A stretch of DNA of 36,967 nucleotides from Gemmatimonadota bacterium (lineage in GTDB: Bacteria > Gemmatimonadota > Gemmatimonadetes > Palauibacterales > Palauibacteraceae): contig JAOTZH010000013.1 in the NCBI GenBank assembly GCA_029861425.1, positions 1 to 36,967 on the forward strand. Reading direction: 5' to 3'. This document shows, piece after piece, positions 6,857 to 15,238 of the stretch. Numbering within the stretch: the stretch's first letter is position 1; every line of letters starts with the position of its first letter. The notes below the pieces were generated by a model, which was given only the letters and a program-made list of their open reading frames with translations, was not told the origin of the DNA and searched no databases. Made by a program: the position numbers and the translations under genes.

Positions 6857-8266
6857 ATGAGACACGCCGCCGGCTCACCCGTCACCCGCCGCGATTTCGT
6901 CCACATCGGTGCGGCGGGAGCCGCCTGTTTGGGCGTTCCCTCAATCGGCCTCTCGAAGGCCGGGTGGCTCAACGGCATCTCACGGACGGCGAGTCCGCTC
7001 GACGTCGCGGCGGCGGCCGGGCGCTGGCTCGAAGCGAACGAGGTCGGGACTGCCAGGGGAATCACCTGGCCGCGGGTTCCCGGCCAGGATCCGGGAGGCG
7101 ACGTGGGTCTCTACCACGGAGTACCCGGCGTCATTCTCTTTCTGCTGGAGCTTCACCACGCGACCGGCGACGACGCGCCTCTCGAGAGTGCGGCCGGTGG
7201 CGCTCGGGAGCTGGCGAGTCGTTTGAGCGACGGCCAGCCCATCGCCCCCGGCCTCTACACGGGCCTGGCCGGCATGGCATACGCCCTCCAGACGGCTGCT
7301 GATGTCTCCGGCGACCGGACCCTCTCGACGGCGGCGCGGACGTGTATCGACCGGATCATCGAGGCCTCCAGACCGGCGGGCGCCGGGGTCACGTGGTACG
7401 AAGACGAACCCGCGAATGCCTCGAGCGACATCGTGAGCGGAGCGGCCGGGATCGGCTTCACCCTCCTATGGTACGGCGAAACGCACCGGCACGATCGTGC
7501 GATCGAGACGGCGATCTCCGCCGCGAGTCATCTCGAGACTCTGGGCCAGCCGGCGTCGGACGGACGGAAGTGGGCGATGATGCCTTCCTTCGAGCGGCTC
7601 ATGCCGAACTTCTCTCACGGGACGGCGGGTGTCGCGGCCTTCCTGGCGCGGGCCGCGGCGGCAGCCGGGGACCGGATCCTGCTGGACGCCGCCATAGACG
7701 GCGCCAGATACCTCGAAACGGTCGGTGTGTGCGATCGCGACGGATGTCGCGTCTTTCACCACGAGCCCGAGGGGGAAGACCTCTTCTACCTGTCCTGGTG
7801 CCACGGTCCGGCGGGGACCGCGCGGCTCTTCTACCAGCTGGCGGAGTCGACGGATGACGCTTCCTGGAACGACTGGCTCGCGAAGGGCGCTGGTGCGATC
7901 CGGGCGTTCGGAGTGCCCGAGACGAGGTCGCCGGGATACTGGAACAACATCAGCCAGTGCTGCGGAGACGCGGGCGTGGGCGAGTTCTTCCTCGCCCTCC
8001 ACGCGATGACCGGATCAGGGGACGATCTCGCGATGGCGAGGCGGATCGCAGAGTACATCCAGGAGCGTTCGGACTCCCCCGACGAGGCCGTCCAGAGCTG
8101 GACGCAGGCCGAGCACCGTGTGAGACCGGAGCTGCTCGAGGCTCAGACGGGCTGGATGCAGGGGGCGGCGGGGGTCGGCGCGTTCTTTCTCCACCTCGAC
8201 GCGCGTCAGCGGGGCGAATCGCCGCTGGTCGCGCTGCCCGACGCCACATGGCGGACAGCGCTCTGA
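6857..8266 (+). CDS. Tat-exported LanC-like protein (CCG zinc-motif type)
   Basis: The ATG at 6857 has GGAGG five bases upstream; the longer ORF-track start is not needed. The 469-aa protein begins with a twin-arginine signal (TRRDFVHIGAAGAAC, Arg11-Arg12). The remainder is an alpha/alpha-toroid of repeated GxxG motifs as in LanC: 'GLYHGVPGVILFLLEL', 'GLYTGLAGMAYAL', 'DIVSGAAGIGFTLLWY', 'PNFSHGTAGVAAFLA' (His254, the likely acid/base position), 'LSWCHGPAGTARLF' (Cys315), 'NISQCCGDAGVGEFF' (Cys368-Cys369) and 'QTGWMQGAAGVGAFFLHLD'. Zinc ligands would be Cys315, Cys368 and Cys369, i.e. CCG in place of the usual CHG, as in ProcM-type synthetases. LanC enzymes add thiols to dehydroalanine/dehydrobutyrine. 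No dehydratase or precursor peptide gene is nearby, so classical lantibiotic synthesis is unlikely. Family call strong, role unknown. Confidence 0.87.
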   Translation: MRHAAGSPVTRRDFVHIGAAGAACLGVPSIGLSKAGWLNGISRTASPLDVAAAAGRWLEANEVGTARGITWPRVPGQDPGGDVGLYHGVPGVILFLLELHHATGDDAPLESAAGGARELASRLSDGQPIAPGLYTGLAGMAYALQTAADVSGDRTLSTAARTCIDRIIEASRPAGAGVTWYEDEPANASSDIVSGAAGIGFTLLWYGETHRHDRAIETAISAASHLETLGQPASDGRKWAMMPSFERLMPNFSHGTAGVAAFLARAAAAAGDRILLDAAIDGARYLETVGVCDRDGCRVFHHEPEGEDLFYLSWCHGPAGTARLFYQLAESTDDASWNDWLAKGAGAIRAFGVPETRSPGYWNNISQCCGDAGVGEFFLALHAMTGSGDDLAMARRIAEYIQERSDSPDEAVQSWTQAEHRVRPELLEAQTGWMQGAAGVGAFFLHLDARQRGESPLVALPDATWRTAL

Positions 8267-8284
8267 TCCGACTCGATCGGGCTT

Positions 8285-8752
8285 CTACACACCGGGTTCG
8301 AACACCAGATCGGTCGTGATGTCGATCGAGCTCTCGATCGACTTGTAGACCGGGCACTTCCCGTGATGGACGTCGTGGGCCCGGGTGGCGGCCTCATGGT
8401 TCTCCTCTGACGTCTTCAGACGGTACGTCACGTGGATCCGGCGGATGACGAGGACGCCCTCCTCCGTCTCGACCTCACCCGTCACCGACCCGATCAGCCT
8501 GCCTTCGTCCGCTCTGATTCCACGCGCTTCCAGCGCGCCCCCGAAGGTTCCGGTCAGTCAGCCTCCGGTCGCGGCCATCACGTAGTCGAGCGTCGTCGCC
8601 GTTTCCGTCTCGGGCTCGACGCCGTAGTGGGCAGCGATCGCCGAATGGACGCCGAACGCGACCGGCTCCTCGGTAGCGGGCAGGTGGGCGATGCGGTCAG
8701 GACCCCGCAGTCGCTCGATTTCGATACTGGCTTTGTAGACGACGTCGCTCAT
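8285..8752 (-). CDS. OsmC-like protein, candidate selenoprotein (in-frame TGA at codon 65)
   Basis: The ORF track splits this gene at a TGA (8558-8560). Reading through gives a continuous 155-aa OsmC/Ohr-fold protein: MSDVVYKASIEIERLRG at the N terminus, then 'TATTLDYVMAATGG-[TGA]-LTGTFGGALEARGI', 'VTGEVETEEGVLVIRRIHVT' and 'HHGKCPVYKSIESSIDI'. OsmC enzymes reduce organic and hydrogen peroxides with two cysteines, one on the central helix and one in a CPV motif. Here the CPV cysteine is Cys133 and the TGA falls exactly at the other position (residue 65), with family-like sequence on both sides. A SECIS-like hairpin lies 20 nt after the TGA. I therefore read Sec65. GGGAG four bases before the ATG at 8752 supports the start. 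The alternative is a recent nonsense mutation. It is the last gene of the minus-strand suf-rsgA-nudix run. Confidence 0.82.
8523..8537 (-). promoter_or_regulatory. SECIS-like hairpin downstream of the in-frame TGA
   Basis: In the mRNA sense the bases read CGCGCU-GGA-AGCGCG, a perfect 6-bp stem with a short loop beginning with G. It starts 20 nt after the UGA, so the loop is about 27 nt downstream. Bacterial SECIS elements lie inside the coding region a few tens of nt after UGA, with a G among the first loop bases; this hairpin fits that description. GC-rich DNA makes chance hairpins common, so it supports rather than proves selenocysteine insertion. Confidence 0.55.
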
Positions 8753-8797
8753 CAGGCTCCCGAATGGCAGACGGTTGCACACGGGCCGTGGCTGGCC

Positions 8798-9379
8798 TCA
8801 GGCCTCCCGCGCGATCTCGAGAAAGCTCGAGACGATCTGGTGCGTGAGCCCCCAGATCGTGAACCCGCGGTATACGATCGATGGGAACATAAGCTTCAGA
8901 CCACGCGTCAGGTGCGAGAGCTCCGACTGATACTGAGGATCGGTCAGCGCGGAAACGGGAATCCACCGATGGCCCTGAATCTCGCTGCTTCGACGAATCT
9001 GGGCCGGCTCGTGCAGCGCTGCGACGAACGGGGACACGACGATCGACGGGGAGCGTGCCGAGGGTCGCAAGTCGTCCAGTCGACCCAGAAAGGAGTCGCG
9101 CGGCAGATCGAGTCCGACCTCTTCGAGGGTCTCGCGTCGCGCGGTGTCCAGGAGGTCGGCATCGCTGGTCTGCACGTGACCGCCTGGAAGCGCGGTGTGC
9201 CCGGACCATGGGTCGTTCACCCACTCCGCGCGCCGTACGAAGAGGATAGAGAGCTTCCCCTCATCCGCGCCCAGCAGCAGGGTGACCGCTGCGTGCGAAT
9301 CGCCCCCCTGAGGCGTGATGGTCGTCGGCCGGCGACCGTCCAGCGCGCCCTGCAACCGAGTCCCGAAGTCCCCGCTCAT
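8798..9379 (-). CDS. NUDIX hydrolase, CoA-pyrophosphatase-like
   Basis: A 193-residue NUDIX protein. The box is 'LPGGHVQTSDADLLDTARRE' followed by TLEEVGL; the spacing between the glycines and the RE...EE core is about one residue longer than the textbook box, as in many NudL/CoAse proteins. Flanking features such as 'AAVTLLLGADEGKLSILFVRRAEW', 'DPWSGHTALPGG' and 'TIWGLTHQIVSSFLEI' are typical of the CoA pyrophosphatase group (cleaving CoA or acyl-CoA to 4'-phosphopantetheine derivatives and ADP). Another nucleoside-diphosphate substrate is possible. Its ATG overlaps the stop of rsgA by four bases, so it is translationally coupled, and it precedes the osmC-like gene by 45 bp. Cytosolic. Confidence 0.87.
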   Translation of the reverse strand: MSGDFGTRLQGALDGRRPTTITPQGGDSHAAVTLLLGADEGKLSILFVRRAEWVNDPWSGHTALPGGHVQTSDADLLDTARRETLEEVGLDLPRDSFLGRLDDLRPSARSPSIVVSPFVAALHEPAQIRRSSEIQGHRWIPVSALTDPQYQSELSHLTRGLKLMFPSIVYRGFTIWGLTHQIVSSFLEIAREA

Positions 9380-10302
9380 TTCCCCTCCGCTTCCTCGAGC
9401 AGCCCCAAGTAGCTTGCGTATCGGCGTTCCGATACGTCATCCCGTTCAACCGCGTCCCGCACTCCGCAACTGGGCTCTCGCCGGTGCCTGCAGTCGCCGA
9501 ACCGACAGGTCTCGGCGAACTCGCTGAACTCCACGAACCCCGTGTCCAGAGAAGCGGGGTCGACTTCCCATAACGACAGATACTGCAACCCCGGCGTATC
9601 CGCGACGTAGCCACCGCCCGGATACGGGTAGAGGGCCGCGGCGACTGTCGTGTGCCGACCCCTGCCCTTCCGTTGACCGACCTCCCCGACGCGCAGATCA
9701 AGGCCCGGCATCAAGGCATTTAGCAAACTGGACTTGCCGACACCAGACTGCCCCGTGAACACGGAGATCCGATCTCTCAGTCGCTCGGCGAGCTCCTCGA
9801 GACCGTGTCTCGTCTTCGCGCTCGTTCGCATAACGTCATAACCGGCATCGACATAGGGGGCCATGTCCGACGGCACGTCGGTCGTCCCAGCCAGCTCGAT
9901 CTTGTTCACGACCACGAGCCCGTGGATCGCGCTCAACTCGGCCAATGCCAGCAATCGATCCACCATGAGCAAGTCTGGTTCCGGCGCCGCGGCCGCCACC
10001 GTCACGACGACCTGGTCCACGTTCGCGACGATGACCTGCTCGCGTCGCTTCGCGACCCCATGCCTCGTGAGAGCGCTGGTGCGATCGACGATGCGCTCGA
10101 TTCTCACCGCATCCTCGACCCGCCCGAGCTCGACGAGATCACCCACGGACACGATGCGGTCGTCCTTCTGCTTGACCCGACCGCGAAGGCTTGCTTCGAG
10201 GACACCGGAGGGAATCTCGACGTGGTACTTGCCCCCCGACACGCGCAGGACCCGTCCGATCTCGGGATCGGATTCATGGCGGACGGTTTGTGGTCGGGTC
10301 AA
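9376..10302 (-). CDS. rsgA: Ribosome small-subunit-dependent GTPase RsgA
   Basis: A 308-residue circularly permuted GTPase that helps 30S subunit maturation. Order of parts: an N-terminal OB fold ('GRVLRVSGGKYHVEIPSG'), then G4 'VVVNKIELAG', G5 'TSAKTRHG', G1 P-loop 'FTGQSGVGKSSLLNAL', G2 'GRGRHTT', G3 'VADTPGLQ', and a C-terminal zinc knuckle 'CRFGDCRHRREPSC'. All expected motifs are present. The only usable start is a TTG (10300-10302), 12 nt after the sufU stop, without a clear Shine-Dalgarno, so re-initiation after sufU is likely. Its position at the end of an Fe-S assembly operon is unusual and may be co-expression without direct functional coupling. Confidence 0.95.
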   Translation of the reverse strand: MTRPQTVRHESDPEIGRVLRVSGGKYHVEIPSGVLEASLRGRVKQKDDRIVSVGDLVELGRVEDAVRIERIVDRTSALTRHGVAKRREQVIVANVDQVVVTVAAAAPEPDLLMVDRLLALAELSAIHGLVVVNKIELAGTTDVPSDMAPYVDAGYDVMRTSAKTRHGLEELAERLRDRISVFTGQSGVGKSSLLNALMPGLDLRVGEVGQRKGRGRHTTVAAALYPYPGGGYVADTPGLQYLSLWEVDPASLDTGFVEFSEFAETCRFGDCRHRREPSCGVRDAVERDDVSERRYASYLGLLEEAEGK

Positions 10303-10314
10303 AGCGGGGGTGGG

Positions 10315-10818
10315 CTACTCGGGACCGGCGACCGACTCGTCGTCGCCGGCGTCGGAGAGCTCCTCGAGGCAATTCCACCCGAGCAGCGCGCATTTGATCC
10401 GGACGGGGAACCTCGACACGCCCGCGAGCGCCCGCAGATCGCCGAGATCGTCGTCGTCGAGCAGCCCCTCATCGCCGTGCAGCAGCCGCGTGAAGCGTGC
10501 CGAGAGCTCGACGGCTTCCTCGAGCGTGCGGCCGGCCACCCTCCCGGTCAGCATGGACGCCGATGCCTGGCTGATCGAGCACCCCCGCCCGGCAAACCGC
10601 GCTTCCTGGATCCGGTCTCCAGCGACTCGCAGCATCAGCTCGATCACATCCCCGCAGAGTGGGTTGTTCATGGTGATCGTATGCGTCGCGCCCTCGAGGA
10701 CGCCCTTGTTCCTCGGTCTGCGATAGTGATCGAGGATCACCTCCTGATACAGCGTGCTCAGGGTGGAGGGGATCTCGCGGTCTGCGCCGGCCTGTCGGTT
10801 CTGCGGAGGGTAGCTCAT
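10315..10818 (-). CDS. sufU: SufU-type iron-sulfur scaffold / sulfur-transfer protein
   Basis: A 167-residue IscU-fold protein of the SufU branch. The start ATG (10816-10818) overlaps the sufS stop (ATGA); the track shows it only inside a 450-aa out-of-frame ORF. Conserved elements: 'STLYQEVILDHYRRPRNKG', 'NPLCGDVIELML' (first Cys and Asp), an insert region 'GRGCSISQASASMLTGRVAG' (second Cys), and 'FPVRIKCALLGWNCLEE' (third Cys). The 18-20 residue insertion before 'RVAG/LEEAV' and the GCSIS motif mark SufU rather than IscU. SufU is the zinc-dependent partner that takes persulfide sulfur from SufS and passes it on to SufBCD. Confidence 0.93.
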   Translation of the reverse strand: MSYPPQNRQAGADREIPSTLSTLYQEVILDHYRRPRNKGVLEGATHTITMNNPLCGDVIELMLRVAGDRIQEARFAGRGCSISQASASMLTGRVAGRTLEEAVELSARFTRLLHGDEGLLDDDDLGDLRALAGVSRFPVRIKCALLGWNCLEELSDAGDDESVAGPE

Positions 10819-12086
10819 TCGGTGGAGGATACCCCGCCGAAGACGCGGGCCGCCATACCCAGCCCGTCGATGAGCGCGTCGACCTCGGCGCGGGTGTTGT
10901 AGAGGTAAAAGCTCGCTCGCGCGGTGGCGCTCACGCCCATGTGATCCATCAGCGGCTGGTTGCAGTGGTGACCCGCCCGGATGGCTATCCCGCCCTGATC
11001 GAGGATCGTGGACAGATCGTGCGGGTGGATGTCGCCGAGGGTGAAAGAGAACACGGATGTGCGGTTCTCGCGGGGCCCGTACAGCGTGACTCCCGGCACC
11101 GCCGACAACCGTTCCAGGGCGTACGCGATGATCTCGTCCTCGTGCGCCGCTAGACGATCGTGACCGACGTCGGAAAGAAAAGCCACCGCCTCTCCGAACC
11201 CGACGGCACCGGCGATGTTGGGTGTGCCCGCCTCGAACTTGTGCGGGATCTCCGCCCACTTCGACCCCTCGAGTGTGACCTCGGAGATCATCTCGCCGCC
11301 TCCCTGATAGGGCTCCATGCCCTCGAGCAACTCTCTGCGTGCCCAGAGAGCGCCGATCCCCGTCGGACCGCACATCTTGTGTCCACTGAACGCGTAGAAG
11401 TCGCAGCCGATCGCGTGCGTGTCGACCATCAGGTGGGGAGCGGCCTGGGCTCCGTCCACGAGGACCAGCGCTCCCGCATCGTGCGCCAGCTCGGTGATCT
11501 CCACGACCGGATTGATCGTGCCCAGTCCGTTCGAGACGTGGGTCACGCCGACGAGTCTCGTCCGTGGGCCGAGCAGCCGGGCGTAATCGTCCAGGTCGAG
11601 ACGGCCGTCCGGGGTGACGTCGACGTACCGCAGGACGGCACCGGTTCGCCGGGCGAGCAGCTGCCACGGGACGATGTTCGAGTGGTGCTCCATCTTGGTG
11701 AGCACGATCTCATCGCCGGCGCCGACGTTCGCGGCGCCCCACGACGCCGCGACCAGATTCACCGACTCCGTCGTGCCTCGGGTGAAGACGATCTCGGCCG
11801 GGTCCGAGACGCCGACGTGTCCCGCGACCAGCTGCCTGGCCCCCTCGAACGCCTCGGTCGCCTCGACGCTCAGCGCATGGGCGCCCCGGTGGACGTTGGC
11901 GTGCTGCTCGCGGCAATAGCGTTCGATCCGGTCGATGACGCGCTGCGGCTGCTGGGCGCTCGCCGCGCTGTCGAGATAGACCAGGGGTCGGCCGTTGACC
12001 TCGCGCTCGAGGATCGGAAACTGGGCGCGAATATCCGCGAGGTCATGGCTCGCGGCCCGGTCTCGAGGTGTGGCGTTCGCTTCCAT
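10815..12086 (-). CDS. sufS: Cysteine desulfurase SufS
   Basis: A 423-residue group II cysteine desulfurase (family about 400-420 aa), PLP-dependent, cytosolic, converting cysteine to alanine plus an enzyme persulfide. Visible features: 'VYLDSAASAQQPQRVIDRI', 'FTRGTTESVNLVA', 'HHSNIVPWQLLARR', 'VDGAQAAPHLMVD', the PLP lysine in 'AFSGHKMCGPTGIGALW', and the catalytic cysteine in 'RAGHHCNQPLMD'. GGAG six bases before the ATG supports the start. It follows the Rieske gene after 39 bp and overlaps sufU by four bases, so sulfur donor and acceptor are made together. Confidence 0.96.
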   Translation of the reverse strand: MEANATPRDRAASHDLADIRAQFPILEREVNGRPLVYLDSAASAQQPQRVIDRIERYCREQHANVHRGAHALSVEATEAFEGARQLVAGHVGVSDPAEIVFTRGTTESVNLVAASWGAANVGAGDEIVLTKMEHHSNIVPWQLLARRTGAVLRYVDVTPDGRLDLDDYARLLGPRTRLVGVTHVSNGLGTINPVVEITELAHDAGALVLVDGAQAAPHLMVDTHAIGCDFYAFSGHKMCGPTGIGALWARRELLEGMEPYQGGGEMISEVTLEGSKWAEIPHKFEAGTPNIAGAVGFGEAVAFLSDVGHDRLAAHEDEIIAYALERLSAVPGVTLYGPRENRTSVFSFTLGDIHPHDLSTILDQGGIAIRAGHHCNQPLMDHMGVSATARASFYLYNTRAEVDALIDGLGMAARVFGGVSSTE

Positions 12087-12125
12087 GAAGAGCTCCGACG
12101 AAATCTCCCGGACCGTGGGCCGGGA

Positions 12126-12440
12126 TCAGTCGCCCAGGTTCACCTGAATATCGTCACCCTCGACCCGCACCTCGTACGTCCTGACGGGCATCACCGCCGG
12201 AAGCGCGCGCGGCTGCCCCGTCTCGATGTCGAATCGCGCGCCATGGAGGACGCAGGTGATCTCACCGGAGGCGACGTCGCCTGAGGAGAGCGGGAACTCC
12301 TCGTGGGAACACCGATCCTCCAGCGCGTAGATCGTACCCTCGCGGTTGACCAGGACGATCGGCCTGTCATCGGCCACGACCCCGATCAACCCGTTCTCGG
12401 GGACGTCCGCGAACCGCGCCACGGTCACGAAGTCGCTCAC
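12126..12440 (-). CDS. Rieske-type [2Fe-2S] ferredoxin
   Basis: A 104-residue soluble Rieske ferredoxin of the BphF/NirD-like type. Cluster ligands are in 'DRCSHEEFPLSSGD' and 'ITCVLHGARFD', the C-x-H...C-x-x-H pattern. It has no signal or TM segment. It starts with GTG (12438-12440) overlapping the sufD TGA by four bases, a start hidden in the ORF track inside a longer out-of-frame ORF. A Rieske protein between sufD and sufS is seen in several SUF operons of Gram-positive bacteria and other phyla. It may pass electrons during cluster assembly or simply be a client; its precise role is not established. Confidence 0.93.
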   Translation of the reverse strand: MSDFVTVARFADVPENGLIGVVADDRPIVLVNREGTIYALEDRCSHEEFPLSSGDVASGEITCVLHGARFDIETGQPRALPAVMPVRTYEVRVEGDDIQVNLGD

Positions 12441-13780
12441 ACCCCGATCTTCCCCTCGATCGCCTCCAGCACCCGTGCCCGGACGCCCGACATGGGGATC
12501 CGCGCGAGCACTTCCTCGAAAAAACCGAAGACGAGCAGTCTCTCCGCCTGCTGCCGTGTAAGCCCGCGCGCCATCAGGTAGAAGAGCTGCGCATCGTCGA
12601 CCTGGCCGATCGTGGCGCCGTGGGAACAACGGACGTCGTCGGCTTCGATCTCGAGGCTGGGGAGCGCGATCGCCTTCGCCTTGTCGCTCAGGAGCAGGTT
12701 TCGGTTCGTCTGGTACGCATCGGTCAGCTGCGCGCCCGGGTCGACTCGAATGAGACCCCGGAAGATGCTCGTCGACGAATCGCTCAGGGCGCCCTTGAAG
12801 AGCAGGTCGCTCGCGGCGTGCGGTTCCGCATGGAGCTGCAACGTGTGATGGTCGAAGTGCTGGTCCGAGTCGCCGAACCAGAGCGCGTGCATCCGGCTGT
12901 CGCACCCCTGCCCGAGTAGTCTCGAGCTGACGTCGCCCCGTGACAGACTCGCGCCCAGCTGGACGTTGAAAACGCCCAGACGAGCGTCGCGTCGAGAGAT
13001 GAGGTGCTGAATCGAGAAGTGCTTCACGCCGCGCCCGTAGCGCTGCAGCGCCACGTAGTCGATCGTCGCGTTGTCGCCGCCGTCCACGACCGCCGAGTGC
13101 ACGGAGAGAGCGTCTATGTCCTCGGAGACGAACTCGTCGATCACGGCCCCCTCGGCCCCTGATTCCGCGAGAACGAGGGACTGGGACGCCACGAACGACC
13201 CGGCCTGGTCGATGATCCGGAACGAGTGGACCGGCGCCTCGAGTCGAACGTCGCGGGGGATGTAGAGGAGGTATCCGCCGCTCGAGAACGCGAGGCTCAG
13301 CGTCCAGATCTTCTGTTCCATCTCCGCGGGTTCGGCCGCATCAAGCGTTCGCGCGAGAAGCTCGGGATACTCGGCTGCCGCGTGCTCCAGCGAGCAGAAT
13401 ACGACTCCCTGCTCGGCGAGGGACGGATCGAGCTCCGCGTGGACGACGCGGCCGTTCCGCTGGACGATGATCCCCGAGCGGTCGCCCGACCGGTCCAGGA
13501 CGTCCTGGACCATGGTCGGGTAGGCCTCGTCAACCTCGTGGTCCGGGCGCGTGGGCGCGTAGGACTCGAACCCGACCTTCGAGAGATCCGTGTAGCGCCA
13601 TTCCTCCGTCTTCGTCGACGGGAAGGACAGCGTCTTGTAGCTCTCGTAGGCGCCTCGCCGCAGCGCGGTGAGCGCCTTGGGCTCGTCCAGCCCCGCGGAG
13701 AAGACCCCGAAATCGAGGCCCTCGGCCTTTACCTCGGGGGTCGGTGCCGCCTCTGCCACCATCGTCGCACTCTCCGTCAT
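12437..13780 (-). CDS. sufD: Fe-S cluster assembly protein SufD
   Basis: A 447-residue subunit of the SufBC2D scaffold complex. The C-terminal half carries the right-handed parallel beta-helix characteristic of the SufB/SufD family, seen in '[20 protein letters not shown]', '[20 protein letters not shown]', '[20 protein letters not shown]' and the terminal '[20 protein letters not shown]' with its conserved Cys/His. The N-terminal '[18 protein letters not shown]' is typical of SufD. Its ATG overlaps the sufB stop by four bases and its stop overlaps the Rieske GTG by four. It acts in the cytosol with SufB and SufC to build and release Fe-S clusters. Confidence 0.95.
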   Translation of the reverse strand: MTESATMVAEAAPTPEVKAEGLDFGVFSAGLDEPKALTALRRGAYESYKTLSFPSTKTEEWRYTDLSKVGFESYAPTRPDHEVDEAYPTMVQDVLDRSGDRSGIIVQRNGRVVHAELDPSLAEQGVVFCSLEHAAAEYPELLARTLDAAEPAEMEQKIWTLSLAFSSGGYLLYIPRDVRLEAPVHSFRIIDQAGSFVASQSLVLAESGAEGAVIDEFVSEDIDALSVHSAVVDGGDNATIDYVALQRYGRGVKHFSIQHLISRRDARLGVFNVQLGASLSRGDVSSRLLGQGCDSRMHALWFGDSDQHFDHHTLQLHAEPHAASDLLFKGALSDSSTSIFRGLIRVDPGAQLTDAYQTNRNLLLSDKAKAIALPSLEIEADDVRCSHGATIGQVDDAQLFYLMARGLTRQQAERLLVFGFFEEVLARIPMSGVRARVLEAIEGKIGV

Positions 13781-15192
13781 CCGACCGAACCCTCCATCTC
13801 GAGCTCGATCAGTCGATTCAGCTCGATCGCGTACTCGAGCGGCAGCTCCTTCGCGACCGGCTCGATGAAACCGCGCACGATCATGGCCATCGCCTCGGCC
13901 TCATCAAGTCCGCGGCTCATCAGATAGAACAGCTGTTCGTCCCCGACCTTCGAGACCGTCGCCTCGTGACCGATCGACGCGGTGTTCTCGTCGATCTCGA
14001 TGTAGGGATAGGTGTCGGTCCGCGACGTCTCGTTGAGCAGGAGCGCGTCGCACTCCACGTTCGACTTCGCGCCCTTCGCCCCATCGTAGACCTTGCAGAG
14101 CCCGCGATACGAGGCGCGGCCTTCACCCCTGGAGATCGACTTGGACGTGATCTGGGAGGTCGTGTGGGGGGCGGCGTGGACCACCTTTCCGCCCGTGTCC
14201 TGGTGCTGGCCGTTGCCGGCGTAGGCGATCGACAGGATCTCGCCGTGGGCCCGCTCTCCGACCAGGTAGCAGGACGGGTACTTCATGGTCAGCTTCGACC
14301 CGAGGTTCCCGTCGAGCCACTCCATCTTGGCGTCCTCGTGCACCATGGCCCGCTGGGTCACGAGGTTGTACATGTTGTTCGACCAGTTCTGGATCGTCGT
14401 GTAGCGGAAGCGCGCGCCCTTGTTGACGATGATCTCGATCACGCCCGAGTGGAACGACTCGGTCGTGTAGACCGGCGCGGTGCAGCCCTCGATATAGTGC
14501 GCCTCGGCACCCTCATCGATGATGATCAGCGTCCGCTCGAACTGGCCCATCTTCTCGGCGTTCACACGGAAGTAGGCCTGGAGCGGGATGTCGACCTTCA
14601 CGCCCTTGGGGACGTAGACGAACGACCCGCCCGACCAGACGGCCGAGTTGAGCGCGGCGAACTTGTTGTCTTGCGTCGGCACGATCGTCGAGAAGTGCTT
14701 CCGAAAGAGCTCGGGGTGTTTCTTCAGCCCGTCCTCGATCGACTCGAAGATCACGCCCTGTTCGTCCCACTGCTCCTTGAGCGAGTGGTACACCATCTCG
14801 GACTCGTACTGCGCCCCCACGCCGGCGAGCGCCTTACGCTCCGCCTCGGGGATCCCGAGCTTCTCGAACGTGTCCTTGATCTCCTGCGGGACATCGTCCC
14901 AGGAGCGCTCCATCTGCTCCTGCGGCTTCAGATAGAAGTAGATCTCGTCGAGGGTCGCCTCGAGTGTTGAGAGGTCGCCTCCCCATGTCGGCATCGGCTT
15001 CGACTCGTAGACCTCGAGCGCCTTGAGCCGAAACTCGAGCATCCACTCCGGCTCGTCCTTGTGACCCGAGATCTGACGCACGATCTCCTCGGACAGACCC
15101 GGCACCGCCTTGAACACCGGCTTGTCTTCGGTCACGAAACCGTATTTGTACTCGTCGAGACCGAGTTCCTCGATCGTCTCGTTCTGCGGCAT
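13777..15192 (-). CDS. sufB: Fe-S cluster assembly protein SufB
   Basis: A 471-residue SufB of normal length, the scaffold subunit on which the Fe-S cluster forms. Recognisable blocks are '[20 protein letters not shown]', '[20 protein letters not shown]', '[20 protein letters not shown]', '[20 protein letters not shown]', and near the end '[12 protein letters not shown]' with the conserved cysteine thought to take part in cluster assembly, followed by '[20 protein letters not shown]'. GAGG five bases before the ATG supports the start. It lies 46 bp downstream of sufC and overlaps sufD by four bases. Confidence 0.97.
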   Translation of the reverse strand: MPQNETIEELGLDEYKYGFVTEDKPVFKAVPGLSEEIVRQISGHKDEPEWMLEFRLKALEVYESKPMPTWGGDLSTLEATLDEIYFYLKPQEQMERSWDDVPQEIKDTFEKLGIPEAERKALAGVGAQYESEMVYHSLKEQWDEQGVIFESIEDGLKKHPELFRKHFSTIVPTQDNKFAALNSAVWSGGSFVYVPKGVKVDIPLQAYFRVNAEKMGQFERTLIIIDEGAEAHYIEGCTAPVYTTESFHSGVIEIIVNKGARFRYTTIQNWSNNMYNLVTQRAMVHEDAKMEWLDGNLGSKLTMKYPSCYLVGERAHGEILSIAYAGNGQHQDTGGKVVHAAPHTTSQITSKSISRGEGRASYRGLCKVYDGAKGAKSNVECDALLLNETSRTDTYPYIEIDENTASIGHEATVSKVGDEQLFYLMSRGLDEAEAMAMIVRGFIEPVAKELPLEYAIELNRLIELEMEGSVG

Positions 15193-15238
15193 CTCTACCT
15201 CTATTCCGTAGTGGCCCGTCCGTCCCGACGCTGTCGCG

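Noticed and set aside
6857-8266. Classical lantibiotic biosynthesis cluster
   Set aside because: No LanB/LanM dehydratase, no LanT, and no precursor-like ORF near the LanC-like gene; its neighbours are catabolic, and the protein has a Tat signal.
8285-8782. Two separate short genes or a frameshifted pseudogene in place of osmC
   Set aside because: No frame change is needed: both halves are in one frame, separated by a single TGA at the family's cysteine position, and conserved residues are kept after it. A recent nonsense mutation remains possible but explains less.
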